Shown piece after piece: positions 1 to 4,023 of a DNA stretch of 5,543 bases; the stretch's first letter is position 1; each line of letters opens with the position of its first letter. The notes beneath the pieces are model-generated. The model did not search any database. It saw only the letters and a program-made list of their open reading frames with translations, and was not told the DNA's origin. Made by a program: the position numbers and the translations under genes. This DNA is from Fimbriimonadales bacterium. GTDB taxonomy: Bacteria; Armatimonadota; Fimbriimonadia; Fimbriimonadales; ATM1. The stretch spans positions 1 through 5,543 of the forward strand of contig JAICGT010000098.1 in the NCBI GenBank assembly GCA_025922995.1, written 5' to 3'.

Positions 1-559
1 AGACGGCGTTGATCCGGATGCCGCTCGTAGCGTATTCCAGCGCGGCGGTCTTCGTCAGCCCCAGCACGCCGTGCTTGCTGGCGACGTAGGCCGGCAGGTT
101 CCGGAAGCCGACCAGGCCCGCCACCGACGCCATGTTGACGATCGCACCGCCGGTGCCCTGCCGCAGCATCTGCGCGATTTCACGGGCCATGCACAACCAG
201 ACGCCTTTCAGGTTGACGGCCACCGTCCGGTCGAAATTGGCTTCCGTGCAATCTGCGGTCGTCGCCAGTTCACCCTCGATGCCGGCGTTGTTGAATGCGC
301 AGTCGAACTTGCCGAACTTCGAGATCGTCGCCTCGATGAGCCGATCGACGTCTGCGAGACGGCTGACGTCGCCCTTGACGAATATCGCCATGCTTCCCGT
401 TCGTTCGATCGCTTCGGCCACCGCTTCGCCACGATCGACCTTGAGATCGCTGATCGCCACATTCGCGCCGCTCCGTGCAAACGCGAGAGCGGCGGCGCGG
501 CCGATTCCCGCCGCACCGCCCGTGATGAGCGCGACCTTTCCCTCCAGTGCTTCCGTCAT
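1..559 (-). CDS. Short-chain dehydrogenase/reductase (SDR), C-terminus cut by window edge
   Basis: This is an NAD(P)-dependent oxidoreductase of the classical SDR family, presumably cytoplasmic; the substrate cannot be read from the sequence. 186 codons are present of a family usually about 250 residues long. The ATG at 559-557 follows an AAGGAG at 573-568, which fixes the start. The Rossmann glycine motif TGGAAGIG is at residues 13-20. An NNAG motif lies near residue 90. The catalytic triad is Ser145 (in VNMASVAG), Tyr158 and Lys162 (in YVASK), with the usual 13-residue Ser-Tyr spacing. The frame is open to the window edge and ends in RINAV, the conserved stretch after the active-site helix. 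The C-terminal substrate-binding part lies outside. It is transcribed away from the rest of the window and separated from the next gene by 227 bp, so it probably has its own promoter. The family call is secure; the substrate is unknown. Confidence 0.95.
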   Translation of the reverse strand, partial: MTEALEGKVALITGGAAGIGRAAALAFARSGANVAISDLKVDRGEAVAEAIERTGSMAIFVKGDVSRLADVDRLIEATISKFGKFDCAFNNAGIEGELATTADCTEANFDRTVAVNLKGVWLCMAREIAQMLRQGTGGAIVNMASVAGLVGFRNLPAYVASKHGVLGLTKTAALEYATSGIRINAV

Positions 560-786
560 CGATGCATCTCCTTGTCGTGATGATTTCGGTCCGACACAGA
601 GACCGCCCTAAAGCCATGCCTATCGGCGCATTCCCCTGGCACGAGACGGGCAGGCGGCAGCAGGGCACCGGATGGGCCAGAGCTGCGGCGAACGTCCGGC
701 CAGCCATGGGTGAAGTTGCGTCGACGCGCTACTGCATACAAGCGCTGCCCCGTTACCGGAATTACCGAGTGACCGACGCTTGCTGC
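560..786. other. Intergenic spacer upstream of the SDR gene
   Basis: These 227 bp separate the SDR start from the stop of the 85-residue gene, both on the minus strand. Apart from the SDR ribosome binding site at its left end I see no convincing coding frame, no clear sigma-70 promoter and no strong terminator. The SDR promoter should be here, but I could not place it with confidence. Confidence 0.5.
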
Positions 787-1044
787 CTACCGGGGTCGTT
801 TCTTCTTTTTGTCCTGCGGCGTCATGATCAGGTGAACCCGCTCGCTCTTCCCGTATCGCCGTGCGTTCAGGCGCGCGACGATTTCTTCCACCGCTTCTGT
901 GACAAACTGGATGTTTCCCCGCTGGTAGCCTCGAATCGTGTTGCTGCCTTGCTGGATGATGTAGCAATGCCAGCCCGTTCCAGCGGTGTCCGCGGGCGGA
1001 TCCGTTGGCTCCACCGATACGATTTCGTAGTCGTTGTCGATCAC
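787..1044 (-). CDS. Small hypothetical protein (85 aa) in an operon with an RRM protein
   Basis: I do not recognise this protein as a named family. It starts at a GTG (1044-1042), 17 nt after the stop of the upstream RRM gene on the same strand, so the two are probably co-transcribed. No strong Shine-Dalgarno sequence precedes the GTG, so translation may depend on coupling to the gene before it. The protein begins acidic (IDNDYEIVSVEPTD), then has a central stretch around residues 26-60 with YIIQQGSNTIRGY and an amphipathic segment VTEAVEEIVARLNARR. It ends in a lysine-rich tail (KKKKRPR). It has no signal peptide or membrane segment and looks like a compact cytoplasmic alpha/beta protein. 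The basic tail and the RRM partner are compatible with RNA or ribosome association, but that is inference. Codon use matches the neighbours. Confidence 0.72.
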   Translation of the reverse strand: MIDNDYEIVSVEPTDPPADTAGTGWHCYIIQQGSNTIRGYQRGNIQFVTEAVEEIVARLNARRYGKSERVHLIMTPQDKKKKRPR

Positions 1045-1061
1045 GCCGAAAATCCCGGCTA

Positions 1062-1313
1062 TTACCTGATTGCTCGGGATCGGCTTACGCCGATGGTACG
1101 CCCCGCATATTGCGTGAAGTTCAGCCGTGCGATAGCGACAGAGGCATCCTCATCCCTCGACATCGCGACGATGGCAAACCCCTTGCTTGTTCCGGTCACG
1201 GGGTCGCGTGCAATTTCGACTGTATCGACCAATCCGAATTGGCTAAAAGTTGCTTTCAAATCGGCTTCCAGCACTAACGATGAAATATTGCCGACATGGA
1301 GTTTCGTGCTCAT
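1062..1313 (-). CDS. Small RRM-domain RNA-binding protein (rrm1)
   Basis: This 83-residue protein is a single RNA recognition motif with almost no flanking sequence. The ATG at 1313-1311 is chosen because GGGAGGA at 1323-1317 sits directly before it; a start four codons further out would overlap this site. RNP2 is LHVGNI (residues 5-10) and RNP1 is KGFAIVAM (44-51). In the usual consensus RNP2 position 2 and RNP1 positions 3 and 5 are aromatic and stack on RNA bases. Here only Phe46 remains; the others are His6 and Ile48. The C-terminus TQYAGRTIGVSR is nearly the same as in the RRM gene at 3587, and the two align without gaps at 37 of 75 positions, so they are paralogues. It is the first gene of a probable operon with the 85-residue gene. 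Likely role: binding single-stranded RNA, perhaps as an mRNA-stability or cold-adaptation factor (inference). Confidence 0.92.
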   Translation of the reverse strand: MSTKLHVGNISSLVLEADLKATFSQFGLVDTVEIARDPVTGTSKGFAIVAMSRDEDASVAIARLNFTQYAGRTIGVSRSRAIR

Positions 1314-1315
1314 CA

Positions 1316-1351
1316 ATCCTCCCAATGGATCCAGATCCGAAAATGGAGGAT
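1316..1351 (-). promoter_or_regulatory. Possible SD-sequestering hairpin in the rrm1 leader
   Basis: On the transcribed strand ATCCTCC (1351-1345) is the perfect complement of GGAGGAT (1322-1316), which contains the rrm1 Shine-Dalgarno sequence. The 22-nt loop contains a further GGAT/ATCC pair (1338-1335 with 1330-1327). A stem here would hide the ribosome binding site. The pairing is seen directly; a regulatory role is inference. Confidence 0.4.
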
Positions 1352-1399
1352 AGGGGACAGGTGGCCCTTAAGCTCGATAAGCGGCAGCAGAGCTTTGTT

Positions 1400-1405
1400 A
1401 TTCTA
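1400..1405 (-). promoter_or_regulatory. Candidate -10 box for rrm1
   Basis: TAGAAT (5 of 6 to the sigma-70 consensus) reads leftward about 87 nt before the rrm1 start, in an AT-rich patch. I found no good -35 at 16-18 bp spacing, so the call is weak. Confidence 0.25.
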
Positions 1406-1443
1406 CTCTCGGTGTTTGCGGAATAATACGCTTATTGCCAATT

Positions 1444-1456
1444 GCGGCTGTGCCGC
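1444..1456 (-). terminator. Weak candidate terminator after the XRE regulator gene
   Basis: GCGGC-TGT-GCCGC forms a 5-bp stem with a 3-nt loop, 45 nt beyond the regulator stop codon. There is no T-tract on the transcribed side, only an AT-rich stretch, so it may be a weak or Rho-assisted terminator or chance. Confidence 0.25.
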
Positions 1457-1500
1457 TGCGCCTCGCGCTTGCCGGCAGTGGGAGCCCCCGGTTCGTCCGC

Positions 1501-2370
1501 TCAGTTTTCCGTGAACTCAAAATGCAGCGGATCCCTGAGGTTCTGCAGCTCGCGGTAATAATAGAGCGCTCCAGGCCGTCGTCCACTGAATCTCAAACTT
1601 CGAAGGAATTCGAGTTCCTCGCGCGAAATATTGCTGCTGAGCTTCTCGTTCTGAAGAAATTCGGTGAGTCCGGGCTCTTCTTCACCCGGACAGTCGGCGT
1701 CTTTCTCGAGGAATGCAAATTTCCTCGGCCGTCCGGAAACGAGTCTGTCGTTCAGCGCTATTACCATGTCAAAGTTGAGCAGGTCGATGTCCCAGTGTGC
1801 AATAAGCGGATCCAGGAACGAAACGCAGTCGTCGTTCGACACATTGTAGATGTCGGTGTCGAGGAACTCCAAAATGATGACTCGAAATTGTTCGTAGGTT
1901 TTGCCACTAAGCTTCGCAACCTCGTGTAACCACGCTTCATTATCGAGCTCGCTGCGCGCGACCTGGCTGACGACATCGAGCAACTTCCGAGTGACCAGCC
2001 GTTCGAGTTCACCGAATGGTTGCCTCTCGAATATTGCGCCAATCTGCTCCCGCCGGTTCGGGACGCACTTGCGTAAGATCAATTCCCGGGTCTCCTTCAG
2101 CAGCGGCCTTTCCGGTTCCTCAAGATCGCGCGTGAGTTCGGCCATTCGCTGTGCGCGGGCCAACCGGGTGAGGTCACTTTCCGGAAGTTGCAGAATCAGG
2201 CTGAACTTCCCGTAGATATCCGTTCTTCCCGGGGCAGGCGGCAATTTCTTCCGGTTCAGCAATTGTGAGATGTAGGATTCCGTCACTTCGGCGGCGACGG
2301 CCAGATCCTTTTGCTCCAGGCCCAGTTCCTGCAAGCGGTTTTTGATGACGGAGCAAACGTCCAACGTCAA
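1501..2370 (-). CDS. XRE-family helix-turn-helix transcriptional regulator
   Basis: This 289-residue protein has an N-terminal Cro/CI-type helix-turn-helix at residues 8-42. QKDLAVAA forms the first helix of the motif and TESYISQLLN the recognition helix. The remaining ~240 residues are charged, probably helical, with no signal peptide or membrane segment; I cannot assign this part to a family. It could be a ligand-binding or multimerisation domain. A stop at 2379-2377 limits the start to TTG at 2370 or TTG at 2364; no ATG lies near the N-terminus. I chose 2370, though neither has a strong Shine-Dalgarno sequence, which suggests low expression as is common for regulators. The gene is visibly more AT-rich than the dehydrogenase and hydrolase at the window ends, so it may have been acquired separately. 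It is divergent from the small ABM-like gene, with repeated operator-like sequences between them, so autoregulation and control of that neighbour is the simplest reading. Confidence 0.9.
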   Translation of the reverse strand: MTLDVCSVIKNRLQELGLEQKDLAVAAEVTESYISQLLNRKKLPPAPGRTDIYGKFSLILQLPESDLTRLARAQRMAELTRDLEEPERPLLKETRELILRKCVPNRREQIGAIFERQPFGELERLVTRKLLDVVSQVARSELDNEAWLHEVAKLSGKTYEQFRVIILEFLDTDIYNVSNDDCVSFLDPLIAHWDIDLLNFDMVIALNDRLVSGRPRKFAFLEKDADCPGEEEPGLTEFLQNEKLSSNISREELEFLRSLRFSGRRPGALYYYRELQNLRDPLHFEFTEN

Positions 2371-2396
2371 TTTGGTTTACCCAATTTGTTAACCAA
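2368..2396. promoter_or_regulatory. Operator-like repeats at the start of the XRE gene
   Basis: Two copies of CAATTTG, at 2368-2374 and 2382-2388, recur at a 14-bp period and are each followed by a similar GTTTACC or TTAACC. The same stretch contains an inverted repeat TTGGTT (2372-2377) and AACCAA (2391-2396) separated by 13 bp. It lies just downstream of the candidate regulator promoter and overlaps the start codon, a position suited to repression by the HTH protein. Binding is inferred. Confidence 0.45.
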
Positions 2397-2400
2397 GCGA

Positions 2401-2429
2401 ATTTTCTCAGAACCTGGTTGACTGATCAA
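2401..2429 (-). promoter_or_regulatory. Candidate sigma-70 promoter for the XRE regulator
   Basis: Reading leftward, TTGATC (2429-2424) and GAAAAT (2406-2401) are separated by 17 bp, each matching four of six consensus bases. Transcription would begin around 2394, about 24 nt before the TTG start and inside the repeat region. Confidence 0.4.
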
Positions 2430-2446
2430 GTAAATTAGCCGACCAT
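2418..2446 (+). promoter_or_regulatory. Candidate sigma-70 promoter for the ABM-like gene
   Basis: TTGACT (2418-2423, 5 of 6 to consensus) is followed after 17 bp by GACCAT (2441-2446, only 3 of 6). The weak -10 lies inside the 10-bp palindrome GACCATGGTC (2441-2450), so a regulator bound there would block it. Its -35 directly abuts the -35 of the opposing promoter, so the two could not be occupied together. Confidence 0.35.
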
Positions 2447-2509
2447 GGTCAACGGCACGTGGCACCGGGAAGAGATCGACGGGTCGCACATTCTTCAGGC
2501 TGCCGTCTG

Positions 2510-2533
2510 GACCATTCACCTTTGACCATTCAC
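2510..2533 (+). repeat. Tandem 10-bp direct repeat before the ABM-like gene
   Basis: GACCATTCAC occurs perfectly at 2510-2519 and 2524-2533, a 14-bp period. The first six bases also begin the palindrome at 2441-2450. It lies 16 nt upstream of the gene start in the presumed leader. It may be a regulator site or a replication-slippage duplication. Confidence 0.6.
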
Positions 2534-2549
2534 GGGCGCGGAGCACGTC

Positions 2550-2873
2550 ATGTATGCACGTCAAGTATCAATGGTTGCGAGACCACGCAGCCGCGCCGAA
2601 CTCGTGCGCAGGATCGAGTCGGATATTTTCCCCTTGCTTCGCAAACAGGAAGGATTTCTGGATGCGATGACGTTTTTGAACCCCAGCGGCAAGGACCTCT
2701 TCGCAGTGTGTCTGTGGGACAGTAAGGAAAATGCCGACGCCTACAGCCGCAGGGTGTATCCGGAAGTCTACGGTTTCCTATCCGAATTGATCGAAGGGAC
2801 GCCGCGGGTGAAGTACTACGAAGTGGCTAATTCGACCATCCACAAGATAGCCACGAAGCTGCACGCGGCGTAA
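2550..2873 (+). CDS. Small ABM-like (dimeric alpha-beta barrel) protein
   Basis: This 107-residue cytoplasmic protein has the size and pattern of the antibiotic-biosynthesis-monooxygenase/DABB superfamily. The N-terminal strand (YARQVSMVA) is followed by a helix (RAELVRRIESDIFPLL). Next comes a Gly-Phe turn and strand (EGFLDAMTFLNP), then a strand with a conserved-type Trp (FAVCLWDSKENADAY). A second helix and a final strand (RVKYYEVAN) complete the fold. Such proteins are usually homodimers; some are quinone or haem monooxygenases and many have no known substrate. I see no residue that fixes the reaction. GGAG at 2540-2543 stands 6 nt before the ATG at 2550. It is divergent from the XRE regulator and probably under its control; it ends 164 nt before the convergent cold-shock gene. 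The fold call is moderate; the function is unknown. Confidence 0.8.
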   Translation: MYARQVSMVARPRSRAELVRRIESDIFPLLRKQEGFLDAMTFLNPSGKDLFAVCLWDSKENADAYSRRVYPEVYGFLSELIEGTPRVKYYEVANSTIHKIATKLHAA

Positions 2874-2902
2874 TGCCGGGCGTAACGGTCGAGCCCGCCG
2901 AG

Positions 2903-2930
2903 GCGCCCGTGACGTTGGCGGCACGGGCGC
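2903..2930. terminator. Strong hairpin between convergent genes, possible bidirectional terminator
   Basis: GCGCCCGTG (2903-2911) and CACGGGCGC (2922-2930) form a perfect 9-bp GC-rich stem with a 10-nt loop. It lies 29 nt after the ABM-like stop, and the cold-shock gene runs towards it from the other side. No T-tract follows on either strand, so intrinsic termination is uncertain; it could instead protect 3' ends. Confidence 0.5.
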
Positions 2931-3036
2931 GACCGCAATGGGGGAAACCCCTCTTCAAGATGCCGTGCATGAACCGAAGGCCAGGTTCGCAAAGACCCCG
3001 CGTCACTCACAGCCTCTTTCGAGGGGCGCCCGAAAC

Positions 3037-3243
3037 TTACAACAGGACGATATTCTCGGCCTGTGGACCTTTCTGGCCCTGTGTCACCGTGAATTCGACA
3101 CGCTGCCCTTCATTCAGCGTCTTGAAGCCGTCGCCCTTGATCGCGCTGAAATGCGCGAATACGTCCGGGCCGGACTCCTGCTGAATAAAGCCGAAGCCCT
3201 TGGCTTCGTTGAACCACTTAACGGTACCTTGTGTAGTAGACAT
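3037..3243 (-). CDS. cspA: CspA-family cold-shock protein
   Basis: This 68-residue protein is a single cold-shock domain (OB fold) that binds single-stranded RNA and DNA. Members act as RNA chaperones that melt mRNA secondary structure, often but not always induced by cold. The family pattern is clear: [15 protein letters not shown] at residues 6-20 contains RNP1 (KGFGFI). VFAHFS at 28-33 is RNP2, followed by a typical [20 protein letters not shown] end. Two consecutive ATG codons (3246 and 3243) follow AGGA at 3255-3252; 3243 gives the better spacing of 8 nt, though 3246 adds only one Met. A start further out (3267) would include the Shine-Dalgarno sequence and is rejected. The promoter-to-start distance suggests a long structured leader, as in other cspA-type genes. 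The symbol is family level; which csp paralogue this is cannot be told. Confidence 0.95.
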   Translation of the reverse strand: MSTTQGTVKWFNEAKGFGFIQQESGPDVFAHFSAIKGDGFKTLNEGQRVEFTVTQGQKGPQAENIVLL

Positions 3244-3251
3244 CATCTGTT

Positions 3252-3334
3252 TCCTGTTAAATCTCAAGTAATAGGGGCTCCCGTTGGAGAGCCATGTGGA
3301 CTGGAAGCGTAGCGATTACTTATGAAAAACAGGA
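3252..3334 (-). promoter_or_regulatory. Structured 5' leader of the cold-shock gene with anti-SD segment
   Basis: On the transcribed strand TCCTGTT (3334-3328) is a perfect 7-bp complement of AACAGGA (3258-3252), which includes the AGGA ribosome binding site. Between them 3293-3276 can fold into a small hairpin (GGCTC/GAGCC plus two more pairs across a bulge). Leaders of cspA-type mRNAs are known to refold with temperature and to control translation. That this one does so is inference. Confidence 0.45.
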
Positions 3335-3412
3335 CGAGGTACTACGGAAGAATATTCTGAGGAACCTTCGAAATGGAGTGCATAGTGAATGGCGCACTTT
3401 CAGGCACGGCGC

Positions 3413-3440
3413 ATGCTAGACCTTTCTGTCTTGAAGTCAA
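3413..3440 (-). promoter_or_regulatory. Candidate promoter of the cold-shock gene
   Basis: Reading leftward, TTGACT (3440-3435, 5 of 6) and TAGCAT (3418-3413, 4 of 6) are spaced 16 bp. Transcription would start near 3406, giving a leader of roughly 160 nt before the start codon, similar to the long leaders known for cspA-type genes. Confidence 0.45.
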
Positions 3441-3487
3441 GCGATTTTGTCGTGCTTCACCGACATATTTGCAGACTCGATGTAGAG

Positions 3488-3493
3488 TATATT
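3488..3493 (+). promoter_or_regulatory. Candidate -10 box for rrm2
   Basis: TATATT (5 of 6) lies about 93 nt before the rrm2 start in an AT-rich patch. The best spaced upstream hexamer, TATTTG at 16 bp, is a poor -35, so this is tentative. Confidence 0.3.
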
Positions 3494-3522
3494 GTTCGGC
3501 CTATCGTACCCATCCGTCGCGA

Positions 3523-3588
3523 ATGACCAATCAGGCGTTTCGGTACTTCCACGCCGATCCTCAAGGGGCCCGGGACAGAGGTGGTCAT
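3523..3588 (+). promoter_or_regulatory. Possible start-codon-sequestering pair in the rrm2 leader
   Basis: ATGACCA (3523-3529) is a perfect 7-bp complement of TGGTCAT (3582-3588), which covers the end of the ribosome binding site and the first two bases of the start codon. Two more pairs follow beyond one mismatch (3520-3521 with 3590-3591). The loop is long (52 nt), so stability is uncertain. Confidence 0.33.
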
Positions 3589-3841
3589 GCGACTGTATAT
3601 CGACAATATTCCAACAGCAGTTACCCGGGACGACCTGCGGGCAATGTTCGAGCATTTTGGTACCGTTCAGATGGTCGGAATCCTGAAGGACAGGCACACC
3701 GGCATGAGTAACGGACATGGAATCGTTGAGATGGCGAGCGCCATCGATGCCGAGATTGCCATCACTCGTCTGCACTACACTCAGTACGGCGGCCGCACGA
3801 TCAGTGTCAGCAGGGCCCCGGCGGGAAGAGGGTTGCCATAG
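3587..3841 (+). CDS. Small RRM-domain protein with degenerate RNP1 (rrm2)
   Basis: This 84-residue single-RRM protein is a gapless paralogue of the minus-strand RRM gene at 1062-1313 (37 of 75 aligned residues identical, including the end TQYxGRTIxVSR). The ATG at 3587 follows GAGGTGG at 3578-3584; a GTG at 3581 would lie inside that site and is rejected. RNP2 is LYIDNI (residues 3-8), with the aromatic Tyr4 kept. RNP1 is NGHGIVEM (42-49): the basic first residue is Asn and both aromatic positions are lost (His44, Ile46). RNA binding may therefore be weaker or use another surface, although the fold residues remain. It is divergent from the cold-shock gene and followed 182 bp later by a third RRM gene in the same direction. 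Role in RNA metabolism inferred from the domain only. Confidence 0.9.
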   Translation: MRLYIDNIPTAVTRDDLRAMFEHFGTVQMVGILKDRHTGMSNGHGIVEMASAIDAEIAITRLHYTQYGGRTISVSRAPAGRGLP

Positions 3842-3845
3842 CGTG

Positions 3846-3864
3846 TGACCCTCTGTCAGGGTCA
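3846..3864 (+). terminator. Stem-loop directly after rrm2
   Basis: TGACCCT (3846-3852) and AGGGTCA (3858-3864) form a perfect 7-bp stem with a 5-nt loop, starting 4 nt after the stop codon. The lack of a T-tract makes it a weak terminator candidate; it may stabilise the 3' end or attenuate read-through into rrm3. Confidence 0.45.
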
Positions 3865-3929
3865 TGAAGCTGCCTTCGTGATCGTGCGCAACCGGGCGCA
3901 TCGCCGACTGGCTATTTCCGGGAGTACCT

Positions 3930-3935
3930 GTATAG
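3930..3935 (+). promoter_or_regulatory. Candidate -10 box for rrm3
   Basis: TATAGT (5 of 6) lies 88 nt before the rrm3 start. No good -35 is spaced correctly upstream. The distance to the start codon resembles that of the candidate boxes of rrm1 and rrm2. Confidence 0.3.
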
Positions 3936-3989
3936 TCGTTGCCAGTTCCGTTTACGTCAGTAGGGAGCTTGCCGGCACAGTGCCCACAA

Positions 3990-4016
3990 CCTCTTTGTCT
4001 GTCGACAATACAGAGG
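3990..4016 (+). promoter_or_regulatory. SD-sequestering hairpin in the rrm3 leader
   Basis: CCTCT (3990-3994) pairs with AGAGG (4012-4016). Directly inside, TTGTC (3995-3999) pairs with GACAA (4004-4008) around a TGTC loop; only a 3-nt bulge (4009-4011) interrupts. The 10 pairs enclose the GAGG ribosome binding site of rrm3 (4013-4016), 7 nt before its ATG. This is the best-formed of the leader structures in the window. Its role as a thermosensor or protein-responsive switch is inference. Confidence 0.55.
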
Positions 4017-4023
4017 ATCCATC

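Larger units (their letters stand above)
3244..3586. other. Intergenic region between divergent csp and rrm2: leaders and promoters
   Basis: This 343-bp gap holds no gene I can support. It carries the leader and candidate promoter of the cold-shock gene leftward (3244-3440). The candidate -10 box and leader of rrm2 run rightward (3488-3586). Short open frames here lack ribosome binding sites or are shadows. Confidence 0.7.

Noticed and set aside
71..611. Several overlapping frames on both strands at the left end
   Set aside because: They are shadows of the SDR gene, whose Rossmann motif and catalytic residues read cleanly in one minus-strand frame.
665..679. Sigma-54-like GG/GC spacing upstream of the SDR gene (TGGC-N9-GC, minus strand)
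   Set aside because: The GG and GC are at the right distance, but few other consensus bases match, so it is likely chance in GC-rich DNA.
547..1353. 268-codon plus-strand frame
   Set aside because: It runs antisense to rrm1 and the 85-residue gene, which have clear domain or operon evidence; the product has no family features.
2368..2533. Short direct repeats as a CRISPR array or replication origin iterons
   Set aside because: Only two copies of each, with 4-7 bp gaps and no variable spacers or linked cas or rep genes.
1501..2873. XRE regulator plus small neighbour as a toxin-antitoxin pair
   Set aside because: The regulator is far longer than antitoxins of this type, the genes are divergent rather than in one operon, and the neighbour looks like an ABM-fold protein rather than a known toxin.
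3004..3036. CCTC-GAAA-GAGG stem-loop after the cold-shock gene
   Set aside because: The stem is only 4 bp with a mismatch outside it and no T-tract; too weak to call a terminator.
3437..3901. 154-codon minus-strand frame opposite rrm2
   Set aside because: It is antisense to a well-supported RRM gene and has no motif or ribosome binding site.
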